From: Thioclava sp. SK-1
GTDB taxonomy: Bacteria; Pseudomonadota; Alphaproteobacteria; Rhodobacterales; Rhodobacteraceae
Length of the DNA: 64,000 nucleotides
Reading direction: 5' to 3'
Assembly (NCBI RefSeq): GCF_001705665.1
Contig: NZ_MDHA01000089.1
Coordinates: 62,001-126,000 of the forward strand
Made by a program: the position numbers and the translations under genes. Position 1 is the stretch's first letter, and each line of letters begins with the position of its first letter. Shown in pieces: positions 1 to 8,512 of this stretch. The notes beneath the pieces were generated by a model. That model did not search any database, had not been told where the DNA came from, and was given only the letters and a program-made list of their open reading frames with translations.

Positions 1-379
1 GCCCCGGGTTTCGGGGCTGAAGGCTGGCATAATCCAGCCCGAATTTGCGCAGTCCACCCAGCTTAAAATTCTCAATCACAATATCGGCGCTGTCGATAAG
101 CTGCTTGAGCTGCTCCAGATCAGTGGGGTCAGCGAAATCACATCGAACCGAGCGTTTGCCGCGGTTGGTCGCATGAAAATAGGCCGCGACGGTTTCTTCA
201 CCGCCCTTCCCATCGGGGCGGGTGATGAATGGCGGGCCCCAGCGGCGCGTGTCATCGCCTTCGGGGGCCTCAACTTTAATCACCTGCGCACCCAGATCAG
301 CAAGGGTCTGGCCGATCCAGGGACCGGCCAAAATCCGCGCCAATTCAACGACTTTCAGGCCTTCCAATGGCGCGCCCAT
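1..379 (-). CDS. CaiB/BaiF-family CoA-transferase, N-terminal part (runs off the left edge)
   Basis: The minus-strand reading frame from the ATG at 377-379 gives an N-terminus with LKVVELARILAGPWIGQ and later DLGAQVIKVEAP, typical of class III (CaiB/BaiF) CoA-transferases. It then continues to the window edge without a stop, so about 126 residues are visible. These enzymes move CoA between an acyl-CoA and a free carboxylic acid through an aspartyl-CoA thioester; the catalytic Asp lies beyond the edge. It follows the glutaryl-CoA dehydrogenase gene by only 3 bp on the same strand. The likely role is therefore activation of glutarate with succinyl-CoA (SUGCT-like), which is inference from context. 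The family assignment is firm. Confidence 0.85.
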   Translation of the reverse strand, partial: MGAPLEGLKVVELARILAGPWIGQTLADLGAQVIKVEAPEGDDTRRWGPPFITRPDGKGGEETVAAYFHATNRGKRSVRCDFADPTDLEQLKQLIDSADIVIENFKLGGLRKFGLDYASLQPRNPG

Positions 380-382
380 CGG

Positions 383-1576
383 TCAGGAAAACGCCTGAAT
401 ATCGGTGATCGCGCGCCCCAGGATCAACGCGTGAACGTCATGCGTGCCCTCATATGTGTTGACGGTTTCAAGGTTCTGCGCGTGCCGCATCACGTGGTAC
501 CCGATCTGAATGCCGTTGCCGCCATGCATATCCCGGGCGATGCGAGCAATTTCCAAGGCTTTGCCGCAATTGTTGCGTTTGATCAGTGAGATCATCTCCG
601 GTGCGAAACGGTCTTGATCAAACAGATGCCCCACCCGCAAACAGGCCTGTAGGCCCAGCGAGATTTCGGTTTGCATGTCGGCAAGCTTCTTTTGGTACAG
701 CTGCGTCGCGGCCAGCGGGCGGTTGAATTGCTTCCGGTCCAGACCATATTGCCGCGCCCGGACAAAGCAATCCTCGGCGGCGCCCATCACCCCCCATGCA
801 ATGCCATAGCGTGCACGGTTCAAACAACCGAATGGACCGCCCATGCCCGATACATTCGGCAGCAAGGCCTCTTCACCCACTTCAACATTTTGCATCACGA
901 TTTCGCCGGTGATCGACGCACGCAAGCTGAGCTTGCCGCCAATTTTCGGTGCGGACAGCCCTTTCATTCCCTTGTCCAAGATGAAACCGCGTACCTTGCC
1001 ACCATGGGCTTCGGATTTCGCCCAGACAACGAATACATCCGCAATCGGTGCATTCGAGATCCACATTTTCGACCCGTTCAGAACATAGCCACCTTCAGTT
1101 TTCACCGCACGGGTGGTCATGCCTGCAGGATCCGATCCCGCGTCAGGTTCGGTCAGGCCGAAACACCCGATCCATTCCCCCGATGCCAGCTTCGGGAGAT
1201 ATTTTTTACGCTGAATATCAGATCCATAGGCATGAATCGGATACATGACCAAAGAGGACTGCACCGACATCATTGACCGATAGCCACTGTCGATCCGCTC
1301 CACTTCACGCGCAACCAGACCATAGCTGACATAATTCGCGCCAGTGCCCCCGAATTCCTCCGGGATGGTCACGCCCAGAAGCCCGGCCCCGCCCATTTCC
1401 CGAAAAATCTCCGGGTCGGTCTCTTCGTTTAAATAGGCGTCTTCAACGCGCGGCAGCAGCCGATCTTCGCAAAAGGCGCGCGCAGCGTCAGAGATCATCT
1501 GCTCATCTTGTGTCAGCTGATCCGTCAGTAAAAACGGGTCCGCCCAATTAAATGCGATACCTTTATGCGACGCCAT
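383..1576 (-). CDS. gcdH: Glutaryl-CoA dehydrogenase
   Basis: A full-length 397-residue acyl-CoA dehydrogenase. It oxidises and decarboxylates glutaryl-CoA to crotonyl-CoA with FAD, passing electrons to ETF, in lysine, tryptophan and glutarate catabolism. Visible signatures are the flavin-contact motif [10 protein letters not shown] (residues 141-150), the segment [13 protein letters not shown] around residue 100 whose Arg matches the substrate-carboxylate Arg of GCDH enzymes, and TYEGTHD near residue 374-380 with the catalytic Glu. Length and motifs fit glutaryl-CoA dehydrogenase better than generic short-chain dehydrogenases. It is the first gene of an operon with the CoA-transferase and faces a divergent LysR regulator. 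Confidence 0.95.
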   Translation of the reverse strand: MASHKGIAFNWADPFLLTDQLTQDEQMISDAARAFCEDRLLPRVEDAYLNEETDPEIFREMGGAGLLGVTIPEEFGGTGANYVSYGLVAREVERIDSGYRSMMSVQSSLVMYPIHAYGSDIQRKKYLPKLASGEWIGCFGLTEPDAGSDPAGMTTRAVKTEGGYVLNGSKMWISNAPIADVFVVWAKSEAHGGKVRGFILDKGMKGLSAPKIGGKLSLRASITGEIVMQNVEVGEEALLPNVSGMGGPFGCLNRARYGIAWGVMGAAEDCFVRARQYGLDRKQFNRPLAATQLYQKKLADMQTEISLGLQACLRVGHLFDQDRFAPEMISLIKRNNCGKALEIARIARDMHGGNGIQIGYHVMRHAQNLETVNTYEGTHDVHALILGRAITDIQAFS

Positions 1577-1607
1577 GCTTCCCCCTGAAATGTGACTGCC
1601 TGATTAG

Positions 1608-1634
1608 ATCATGTATTTTATGATGGAATATCAT
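1608..1634. promoter_or_regulatory. LysR-type operator array between gcdH and its divergent regulator
   Basis: Three alternating half-sites are seen: ATCAT (1608-1612), ATGAT (1620-1624) and ATCAT (1630-1634). The right pair, ATGAT-N5-ATCAT, contains the T-N11-A spacing (T1621, A1633) of LysR boxes. The array sits between the divergent genes. It overlaps an upstream in-frame ATG at 1633 of the regulator, an argument for the later start at 1693. Binding is inferred. Confidence 0.5.
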
Positions 1635-1692
1635 GCGAAATCAGACAATAAAAACAGAGTTTGTCGATCAAAACATTCACAAAAGGCATGAT

Positions 1693-2574
1693 ATGCGGCA
1701 GCGACGCTTTCTTCCATCAATCCGGGTTCTGCTGGCGTTTGACGCGGTGGTGCGGCATCGCTCTGTCACGGCAGCGGCGCAAGAACTGAGCTTGACGCAA
1801 TCCACGGTCAGTCGGCTGGTGCAGACATTGGAAGAACAGCTGGGCCGAGAACTGTTCTCGCGCCAGCGTAAGCGCCTGATCCCAAATGCCGCAGCGCTGA
1901 CTTATCAGAAAGAGATTGGCCGGGCGCTGGATCTTATTCAACACGCCAGCACATCGGTTGTGGTGAACCCGCAAGGTGGATCGTTGTCACTGGCCGTGCT
2001 GCCCACATTTGCAACCCGTTGGTTGGGCCCCAGGCTGGGTCGGTTTCTACAAAGCCATCCGGGCGTTGCGCTGAACATGTCCACCCGGATACAACGCGTT
2101 GATTTTTCTACCGAACCCTTTGATGCGGCAATCTATTTCGGCACCCAAGATTGGAGCGGCCTTGACCATCTTAAACTGTTTGATGAACGTGTAACGGCTT
2201 GTGCATCTCCTGCGTTTCTGGCGCAAAATCCGGTGAGGCAGCCAGATGATTTGCAGGGGCTGCCATTGCTGCACCTGCAATCGCGACCCACTGTTTGGTC
2301 GGATTGGTTTCATGCACAAGGCGCAGATGTGCCCAAGGGGGGCGGCATGTTAATGGACCAATTTTCAATGGTTATTCAGGCGGCGATTTCCGGCCTTGGG
2401 ATCGCATTGTTGCCCGATTACCTTGCGCAGGTTGAGATTACAGAGGGGCGTTTAGCGCCGGTTTTGCATCAAGGCGTAGCCGTGCGCGGGGCCTATTGGT
2501 TGGTCTGGCCGCCAGAGAAATCGAATGACGCCGCCTTACTTGCGTTGCGGCATTGGTTGGACCTGAACAGATAA
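1693..2574 (+). CDS. LysR-family transcriptional regulator, probably of the glutarate genes
   Basis: A 293-residue LTTR: an N-terminal winged helix-turn-helix (LAFDAVVRHRSVTAAAQELSL, then QSTVSRLVQTLEEQLGRELF) followed by a periplasmic-binding-protein-like effector domain. The IRVLLAFDAV opening and overall form resemble GcvA/AmpR-type regulators. An in-frame ATG exists at 1633. I chose 1693 because AAAAGG (1681-1686) is well spaced from it and because the operator array overlaps 1633. Divergence from gcdH suggests it is the glutarate-responsive regulator (GcdR-like). The effector itself cannot be read from sequence. Confidence 0.85.
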   Translation: MRQRRFLPSIRVLLAFDAVVRHRSVTAAAQELSLTQSTVSRLVQTLEEQLGRELFSRQRKRLIPNAAALTYQKEIGRALDLIQHASTSVVVNPQGGSLSLAVLPTFATRWLGPRLGRFLQSHPGVALNMSTRIQRVDFSTEPFDAAIYFGTQDWSGLDHLKLFDERVTACASPAFLAQNPVRQPDDLQGLPLLHLQSRPTVWSDWFHAQGADVPKGGGMLMDQFSMVIQAAISGLGIALLPDYLAQVEITEGRLAPVLHQGVAVRGAYWLVWPPEKSNDAALLALRHWLDLNR

Positions 2575-2580
2575 AAAGGT

Positions 2581-2610
2581 GCCCCCGCAGGAGGAGGGTT
2601 CTGCGGGGGC
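2581..2610 (+). terminator. Strong GC hairpin after the LysR gene
   Basis: A perfect 10-bp stem, GCCCCCGCAG paired with CTGCGGGGGC across a 10-nt loop, begins 6 bp after the stop codon. There is no U-tract after it, so it may stop transcription with Rho or protect the 3' end. Confidence 0.65.
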
Positions 2611-2788
2611 GGATCGACATATACACTGCCGAGGAGGATCTGATCCGTTTTGAACATAAAAATACTTGTTAAGGCTACGGTTTAATACACAGCACCAACG
2701 CCAATTTTTACAACACTCTTGCAAGCACTCTTAACAGATACGGGTGACGCAAACAGAACTGGTGAAACAGGGCACTCGTTACGAAAAC

Positions 2789-2803
2789 TCGTTAAAATAA
2801 CGA
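2789..2803 (-). terminator. AT-rich hairpin downstream of the secreted ClpP-like gene
   Basis: TCGTTA-AAA-TAACGA is a perfect 6-bp inverted repeat. Read on the minus strand it is followed by GTTTTCG, a weak U-rich tail. A related TCGTTACGA lies at 2776-2784. It is placed 46 bp past the stop of the minus-strand gene ending at 2850. It could instead be an operator-like dyad. Confidence 0.3.
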
Positions 2804-2849
2804 ACCAGATAGACGACAGACCGATACAAAAGGTCGCCGTATGGGGAGG

Positions 2850-3359
2850 TCAGCTACAGGCCGGAACGCCTTGACGGATCAATTCCGCGCCTCTGATACG
2901 GTAGTAATTTTTGCGGGCGTGACGGCCGGTTTTCATATACCAGCGCGCCAAATTCGCAGGGTAAAAGGATGCCATGCGGGCAGACCAATATTCGAATTTT
3001 TCGGCCGGCAACTCCTTTCCAGATTTACTTGGACCATGAAACCCGAAAACCGTTTTAGGGTAAACACATACATTCCGCAAAGAAATATACATTGTGCAGG
3101 CAGAGATACAGTAATCACCATTGATGACAACTTGGCGACCTGATCGTTCAAGCTGCGAAATTTCCTGAATCCGCGCGCTTAGCAGCCCACCAATGTCATT
3201 TCCCACGATCTTTGGCGGTAGTCGACGCATCGGTTCGGTTGCAAGGCTTGGTGCCGCGACCGCGGTAAGGGCACAGGTAATCACAAGGCCATGAACGATC
3301 CGACGCGACAGGGAAGCAGTGGCAATATACGCGTGCTTTAAGGTTTGGAGCGGTGTCAT
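2850..3359 (-). CDS. Secreted ClpP/crotonase-fold protein of unknown substrate
   Basis: A 169-residue protein with a signal peptide (positive start SLSRRIVHG, hydrophobic LVITCALTAVAA, cleavage near PSLA-TEP). The mature part has GGLLSARIQEI, then INGDYCISACTMYISLRN and TVFGFHGP. The Ser in SAC and the later His-containing FGFHGP strand resemble the periplasmic ClpP-like proteins often annotated as COG3904 in alphaproteobacteria. Two cysteines flank the Ser and could form a disulfide. A start at ATG 3359 is supported by AGAGGA six bases upstream. It stands alone between convergent and divergent neighbours. Peptidase activity is unproven. Confidence 0.6.
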   Translation of the reverse strand: MTPLQTLKHAYIATASLSRRIVHGLVITCALTAVAAPSLATEPMRRLPPKIVGNDIGGLLSARIQEISQLERSGRQVVINGDYCISACTMYISLRNVCVYPKTVFGFHGPSKSGKELPAEKFEYWSARMASFYPANLARWYMKTGRHARKNYYRIRGAELIRQGVPACS

Positions 3360-3693
3360 GGCGGTTCCTCTTTACAAAATGCCATCGGGCATCTGTTTAC
3401 TGATACTCTCTGCTGTTTGATGTGGCAGTTTCTCCACGAGGCGCGGCCGTTTTGGCGCGGTGACATCGGCTGTCATGAGCGGTTCTTTGCAAACCCGCTG
3501 GTGACGCGTTGTCGATGAAACATATATGCGCGGCCTAGGGGACGAAAATGCGGCCAGCTGCGACTGACCACGGACAATGCAAAGGCAAGAACATGGCAGA
3601 GCCTTACAATTTATGTCAAAGACGCTGAAAATTAGAGCGGCTGGATGGGGCGAGAATCGCGTAATCTTGGCCCTTTACAGATGAAGGTAACGG
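3360..3693. other. Intergenic region with divergent promoters, no gene seen
   Basis: This 334-bp stretch separates two divergently read genes and must hold both promoters. I find no ORF with a convincing ribosome site and no clear dyad, tRNA or repeat. The only notable element is GAAGG just before the ATG at 3694, which serves as the ribosome site of the exonuclease gene. Confidence 0.5.
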
Positions 3694-4248
3694 ATGACAC
3701 AGCAGATCCCCGCAGGCACATTTCGCTTCATCGCATTGGATGTGGAAACGGCGTGCAGCGATGCTTCAAGCATCTGTCAGATCGGGATCGCCTGCGTTGG
3801 TTATGACAATCAGATCCAACAATATACGACCTATATCAATCCGCACTGCCGGTTCTCGCGGTTCAACATTCAGCTGCATGGCATTGGCCCCGATCATGTG
3901 GTCGATGCCCCCGATTTTGCCGAGGCGATGATCAGCCTGTCGCCACTGTTGGCACGCCATCATCTGATTCAGCACAGCAGTTTTGACAAACGAGCGATGG
4001 GGGCGGCGCATGATCTTGCCGGTTTGTCTGTGCCGCCCTGGGTTTGGAGCGATAGTGTGCGCATTGCCCGTGCCGCCTGGCCGGAGTTCAAGGGGAATGG
4101 TGGGCATGGGCTGGGGCATTTGAAACAGGCGCTGGGGCTGGAATTCACCCATCACGACGCAGGCGAAGATGCCCGCGCCGCCGCGATGGTTGTTTTGCTG
4201 GCCGAAGAACGGCTGGGCCGTAGCTTTGATCTGATTTTGCGCCGCTAA
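3694..4248 (+). CDS. DEDDh 3'-5' exonuclease (DnaQ-like)
   Basis: A 184-residue stand-alone exonuclease of the DNA polymerase III epsilon type. The acidic residues of the two-metal site are visible: ALDVETA near residue 15 (D, E), HSSFDKRA near residue 98 (D), and HHDAGEDARAA near residue 151 (H and D five apart, hence DEDDh). It lacks extra domains such as BRCT or UvrC. Its role is likely trimming of DNA or small nucleic acids in repair, but the physiological substrate is unknown. Its stop lies 3 bp from that of the convergent phosphatase gene. Confidence 0.85.
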   Translation: MTQQIPAGTFRFIALDVETACSDASSICQIGIACVGYDNQIQQYTTYINPHCRFSRFNIQLHGIGPDHVVDAPDFAEAMISLSPLLARHHLIQHSSFDKRAMGAAHDLAGLSVPPWVWSDSVRIARAAWPEFKGNGGHGLGHLKQALGLEFTHHDAGEDARAAAMVVLLAEERLGRSFDLILRR

Positions 4249-4251
4249 TAC

Positions 4252-5679
4252 CTAGGTCAGGATCAGGTCAGGCGTTTGCCCGGAATATTCCAAATGCCAA
4301 TTTGCGGTCCAGTGGTCTTGGCGGCGGTTCAAAATCAGGAAGTTGCGCTCGGCAGTATAGCGGTTTTTCTGACCCGGCAAGGGGGCGATCCGGATCGGGT
4401 GTCCCTTGAGCGGAGCTTCCCCCAAGCCGGCCAACACACCCAGTCCGCGCGCATAGCCTGCAGGCGGCGCACGATGTGAGATGCCCGAGGCCACAAGCTG
4501 ATGCACAGGCGCGGGCTGTGCCGCCAACACAGCGCGGGTGGCCAAGTGGATCTCACCAGAGACGACGGTCACAGGACTGGTATCGTGCCAGCGCAGCACA
4601 TGGCGAAGCATTCTGCGCCATTCGTCCCGATGCGCCCGGCTTTGCCATTGGTCCCGCAGATCGTCTTCGTATTTTTGCATTCGCGGGATGGCCATCATCA
4701 CCCCCTCGACCAAGGACAGGCGCGGGCCCAGCAGTGGCACGCTGGACACAAGGATAACGTGATTGCCTTCGGGCACATCAATGCCCTCCATTGCGGCCCA
4801 ACCGTTTGGTCCCATCACTTGGCGGCGTCCGCGTTCCGAGCGCAAATCCGGGGCAATCAAGGTCACGCCGGGAAGCTGATGTGCCCATGTCAGGCTTGCC
4901 CCCGTGGGATCTTTGAACAGGGCAGGAATATCGCGCTCTACCGCACCGTGCTGAAACAGCAAATAGAACCGTCGCGCCACTTTGAACAGGCATTGCCCCA
5001 CTGGACCCGCCGTCACCGGACGCTTCAACGAGCCCCAGCCGTCGCAAATATCGTGATCATCCCACACGGCCAAACTGGGCACCCGGGCCATGAGCCGTGC
5101 CGGGGCGCTGGCGGCCAAAACACGCATGTAGCGGTCGATGAACCGCGCGCTAAGATGCGCTTCCAGCCCTTGCAGATCTTCGTCCGAAACCTCTTCGGGC
5201 AGATCGTCGGGCCAGCTGTCGCTGAGCGGGTGGCCATCCGTCGCCTCGTCCGCATAGACCTGATCACCGCCTTGCAGCAAAATGGCCAATGGCTGCGCAT
5301 CATGTTCCAGCCCCAGTCGGAGCCACATTGCGTTGCGCTCGTTTTCATTGCGGGTTAGATCACCGATCTCTTCGCCATTGCAGGAAACAAAGCCAATTCT
5401 GATATCGCCTTGATGATGGGTGACAACCGGATAAAATACGCCCTCAAACTGGTAGCCCTGTGCCGATTTTGGCAAGATCAGCATATAGCGCCAAACATCC
5501 AGCGCACCCAGTTGATCCAAATGTTCCGGCGTGAAAAGACGGTCTTCGACTGTGACACCGCCCGGTTCCCCCATGGCATGGGGGCGGATGACCAAGGCGT
5601 GCACATGAAGCCCGTGATCATCTGCGCGGCGGAAATATAAAACGGGTCCGATCTGATCTGGACAAGGGGGATGCGTCAC
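4252..5679 (-). CDS. PhoD-like metallophosphatase, apparently cytoplasmic
   Basis: A 475-residue protein with the PhoD-family metal motifs GGDQVYAD (about 137-144), WDDHDICDGWGS (about 205-216) and SGEIHLAT (about 376-383). These bind the metal centre of phosphodiester/phosphomonoester hydrolases. Classical PhoD is exported by Tat, but here there is no signal peptide or twin-arginine motif at the N-terminus, which begins MTHPPCPDQIG. The product should therefore act in the cytoplasm. The start is a GTG at 5679 preceded by AGGA. It is not obviously in an operon. The substrate is unknown. Confidence 0.8.
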   Translation of the reverse strand: MTHPPCPDQIGPVLYFRRADDHGLHVHALVIRPHAMGEPGGVTVEDRLFTPEHLDQLGALDVWRYMLILPKSAQGYQFEGVFYPVVTHHQGDIRIGFVSCNGEEIGDLTRNENERNAMWLRLGLEHDAQPLAILLQGGDQVYADEATDGHPLSDSWPDDLPEEVSDEDLQGLEAHLSARFIDRYMRVLAASAPARLMARVPSLAVWDDHDICDGWGSLKRPVTAGPVGQCLFKVARRFYLLFQHGAVERDIPALFKDPTGASLTWAHQLPGVTLIAPDLRSERGRRQVMGPNGWAAMEGIDVPEGNHVILVSSVPLLGPRLSLVEGVMMAIPRMQKYEDDLRDQWQSRAHRDEWRRMLRHVLRWHDTSPVTVVSGEIHLATRAVLAAQPAPVHQLVASGISHRAPPAGYARGLGVLAGLGEAPLKGHPIRIAPLPGQKNRYTAERNFLILNRRQDHWTANWHLEYSGQTPDLILT

Positions 5680-5803
5680 GTCGGTCCTATCTTTGGCTGC
5701 GTTTCATTGCAGATAGGGGTGGCGGGACGAAATTACATCTGCCATCCCCATCACGGATGCGCCAAATCCTGTCAGTGGCCCCGAAAACCCCAATAATGAA
5801 CTG

Positions 5804-6640
5804 TCACGACCCTCGGTCAAACCCAAACAACCGATTTGGGGTGTCCCATAAAATTGCCCGTTGCACAGCGGGATCAGTAAAGCGGGTCGCGAACAGGTCG
5901 ACCAATGGTGCATAGTCCACCCGCTCTGTCGCGCGCAAAAACGGCCAATCGGATCCCCATACACAGGCTTGCGGGCCAAACGCCTGCAGCAGGGCTTGGG
6001 CATAGGGTGCTGTGTCGTGAAACGGATAGGACTGTGTCGAAAACTTCATATAGCCGGACAGCTTTACCGCCGCGCGCCCGTCACGGCCCAGTGTCAGCAA
6101 CGCTTCAAACGCCGGTTGGTCCAAACCTTTGGCAGGTGCGGGCCGGCCGCAATGATCGAACAACAGCTTGACCCCGGAGGCCAGCAACATTGGCAACACA
6201 TCCAACAACATATCATCTTCAACCTGCACCTGCGCATACATGTCCAGCGCTTGCAGCTTAGCCAAAAGCGGGGCACAGTTTTCGTAATGGCCGCGCGGGT
6301 GGAACGGTAGGTTCAGCGCGACCCCCACGATCCCCTTTGATTGCAGATCTGCCAGCGCTTTCTCAGAGATATCCGCGGCCACAACGGCAATTCCGCGATA
6401 GGCGCCGCCGCTGTTGGTGATGGCCGAAAGCATACAGGAATTGTCGTCCCCATAGCCGGAGCTGGGCTGAACCAGCAGCGCCCGCTTTACGTTATGGGTG
6501 GCAAAAACATGACCCATCTGTGCGTGCGTGGCGATTTCATGCCCTGTTGGATGGTAGGACACTTCTGGATTATAGGGAAACGCCGCCGGGTCAAACAGGT
6601 GGCAGTGACAATCAACCTTGGGAATATCGGAAAGAAACAT
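5804..6640 (-). CDS. Amidohydrolase-family TIM-barrel hydrolase, sugar-lactonase-like
   Basis: A 278-residue COG3618-type metal-dependent hydrolase. It opens with VDCHCHLFDP (the HxH motif of strand 1) and carries LLFDHCGRP in the middle and VWGSDWPF near residue 227, whose Asp is the catalytic acid/base. Relatives include 2-pyrone-4,6-dicarboxylate lactonase and L-fucono/L-rhamnono-lactonases. The preceding genes encode a FucP-type sugar symporter and a small protein on the same strand, so a sugar-acid lactone is the most economical substrate (inference). The ATG at 6640 with GAGAG upstream is preferred to the TTG one codon earlier. Confidence 0.7.
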   Translation of the reverse strand: MFLSDIPKVDCHCHLFDPAAFPYNPEVSYHPTGHEIATHAQMGHVFATHNVKRALLVQPSSGYGDDNSCMLSAITNSGGAYRGIAVVAADISEKALADLQSKGIVGVALNLPFHPRGHYENCAPLLAKLQALDMYAQVQVEDDMLLDVLPMLLASGVKLLFDHCGRPAPAKGLDQPAFEALLTLGRDGRAAVKLSGYMKFSTQSYPFHDTAPYAQALLQAFGPQACVWGSDWPFLRATERVDYAPLVDLFATRFTDPAVQRAILWDTPNRLFGFDRGS

Positions 6641-6747
6641 CAAAAAGCTCTCGCATAAATTTGCCGTTGCGGGAAGTTTGTCCGTTTTAGATGTATAGGA
6701 AAAGTAGCAATCCGTCCGCAGCCATCACGAAGTGACAAGCGCGCAGG

Positions 6748-6876
6748 CTAACGGTTCAATGCGGCAATCTCATGTGGTTGCAACATGAACCGGGGGCGCC
6801 GTGGCAACTGCGCACTGTAAAGGCCAAGCGCACGGAGCGCGCGTGCATCGTTATATAACGCAAAAAAACCAAGCAT
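6748..6876 (-). CDS. Small protein, 42 residues, unknown function
   Basis: The frame starts at the ATG complementary to 6874-6876 and ends with TAG at 6748-6750. It is preceded by an excellent Shine-Dalgarno (AAAGGAG, 6 bases before the ATG). The product starts MLGFFALYNDARALRALGLY and ends HEIAALNR: a short hydrophobic/amphipathic start followed by a basic proline-arginine stretch (PRRPRF). It lies between fucP-like and lactonase-like genes on the same strand, so it is probably co-transcribed. A seven-base T run follows the start codon. I do not recognise the family. Confidence 0.5.
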   Translation of the reverse strand: MLGFFALYNDARALRALGLYSAQLPRRPRFMLQPHEIAALNR

Positions 6877-6965
6877 GGGGTGCTCCTTTCTTAGTCAGGC
6901 ACACCCCAGCATATTGGTTGGACATTTACGCAGACAAGACGCGCGATCTGCAGCCCGGTTTGCGC

Positions 6966-8252
6966 TTAGCGCATGGCCGCGGATTTGCGATTTGAGACAA
7001 GGTCAAACGCGCCATAGATCATCACCATCGCAAAACAAAGCCCCGGAACGATAAAGGCGATAGCCGGACCATAGGCATCAACGGTTGCTGCGTGGATCAT
7101 CGGCATGATGGCCCCGCCTGCAATTGCCATTACCAACCCGGCTGCGCCGAATTTCGTATCCTCGCCTAGCCCTTGCAATGCGATGCCGTAGATGGTGGGG
7201 AACATCAGCGACAGGCAGGCCGAAAGCGCGACAACCGCCCAAACGCCCATGATCGATGGCACGCCTGCGGCAAACAGGGCCAATGCCACGCCGATCGCGG
7301 CCATCATCGTCAATAACAGCGACGGGCGAATGAACCCCATCAACCCCACCATAGCAAACCGCGCCACAAGGAACACAATCAGACTGATCTGCAAATACCG
7401 TCCCGCGCCGGCCTCATCCCCGCCGATCGCGCCCAGCACATATTGGATCGTGAAGGTCCATGTGCAGGTCTGCGCAGCCACATTGAAAAACTGCGCGACA
7501 ACGCCAAAGGCATAGTGGCGGTTTTTCAGCAAGCGTTTGACCGTGGGGCGAAAATGCACGCGCGGGCTGATACGTGTGGTTTCATCCCGTGCCGGCATAG
7601 GCTTTAACGCGATCAGCACCCAAATGATCAGTAGAACAAAGGCGAAGGCAACATATGGGCCCATGACAGCGGCAAGCTCTTGCTCGCGAATTTCTGTCAG
7701 CTGTGATGGCAGCATCAGCGCACGTTGCGCATCGGTTGCTGGGTTCAAATTGGGCAAGATAAAGCTGGCCGACAGCAAAACACCGATATTGGTGCCCACG
7801 GGATTGAATGCCTGCGCAAGGTTCAAACGCCGTGTCGCGTTCCCCTCTGGCCCCATCGAAATTACAAAAGGGTTGGCCGAGGTTTCAAGGATCGACAACC
7901 CCCCTGCCAGACAAAACAGCGCGACCAGGAAAAACCCATAAGTCATCGCGATGCTGGCGGGATAAAACAAAAACGCGCCCAAAGTCGCCAAGCCAAGCCC
8001 TGTTAAAACCCCGGTTTTATAGGTGAACCGGCGATTGATGAACGCCGCCGGCAGGGCCAGAAGAAAATATGCGCCGTAATACGCAAATTGCACGAAAGAA
8101 GCTTGCAGCGTGCTCATGGAAAAGATTCGGGAAAAGACCTGAACCAAAGGATCGGTCATGTTGGCCGCGATCCCCCATGCCGCAAAACACACCACCAACA
8201 GAACGAACGGCAACCACATGCCCTTATACACAAGACGCGGTTTGTTAGCCAT
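6966..8252 (-). CDS. FucP-type major facilitator sugar:proton symporter
   Basis: A 428-residue MFS permease with about 12 hydrophobic segments. It shows the FHS/FucP-subfamily features FAAWGIAANMTDPLVQVF in helix 1, ILETSANPFV in helix 4 and RLNLAQAFNPVGTNIG in helix 5. E. coli FucP, the L-fucose:H+ symporter, has the same length and motifs, though homologues also carry glucose, galactose and other hexoses. The ATG at 8252 has GGAGGGG six bases upstream. The TTG five codons earlier overlaps that ribosome site and is rejected. It is the first gene of a leftward operon with a small protein and a lactonase-like hydrolase. Confidence 0.85.
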   Translation of the reverse strand: MANKPRLVYKGMWLPFVLLVVCFAAWGIAANMTDPLVQVFSRIFSMSTLQASFVQFAYYGAYFLLALPAAFINRRFTYKTGVLTGLGLATLGAFLFYPASIAMTYGFFLVALFCLAGGLSILETSANPFVISMGPEGNATRRLNLAQAFNPVGTNIGVLLSASFILPNLNPATDAQRALMLPSQLTEIREQELAAVMGPYVAFAFVLLIIWVLIALKPMPARDETTRISPRVHFRPTVKRLLKNRHYAFGVVAQFFNVAAQTCTWTFTIQYVLGAIGGDEAGAGRYLQISLIVFLVARFAMVGLMGFIRPSLLLTMMAAIGVALALFAAGVPSIMGVWAVVALSACLSLMFPTIYGIALQGLGEDTKFGAAGLVMAIAGGAIMPMIHAATVDAYGPAIAFIVPGLCFAMVMIYGAFDLVSNRKSAAMR

Positions 8253-8334
8253 TTTTAGCCCCTCCAAGCAATTGTGTGTTGAGACCTAAGGCAGTTTCAA
8301 TCGTATTCCCATGCTCAATGATGATATTTATCAA

Positions 8335-8381
8335 ATAAAGTGACTAATTAATTTGGCGGGGCGGCATCCACGTCACTTTAT
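8335..8381. promoter_or_regulatory. Perfect inverted repeat between the symporter and D-lactate dehydrogenase genes
   Basis: ATAAAGTGAC (8335-8344) and GTCACTTTAT (8372-8381) are a perfect 10-bp inverted repeat with a 27-bp spacer, inside the 260-bp divergent promoter region. The long spacing suggests two half-sites on the same helix face (arm centres about 37 bp apart) or a looped operator rather than a terminator. The binding protein is unknown. Confidence 0.5.
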
Positions 8382-8512
8382 CAGGCAAAATACACGGGGT
8401 GCGCGGCGTGCCTGTCTTTCCCTTGACCCGTAGGCTTGGACGCGTATTGCTGAGGCTGCAACCGCCGATCGGTGATTTTGCGCGATGCGCTCTTCTTTAA
8501 GGTGATGGCATA

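Noticed and set aside
671-1276. 201-codon plus-strand frame opposite gcdH
   Set aside because: Fully antisense to a well-conserved acyl-CoA dehydrogenase.
4501-5358. 285-codon plus-strand frame opposite the phosphatase gene
   Set aside because: It is antisense to a clearly conserved gene with PhoD metal motifs, and its product is His/Gln/Arg-rich without a family.
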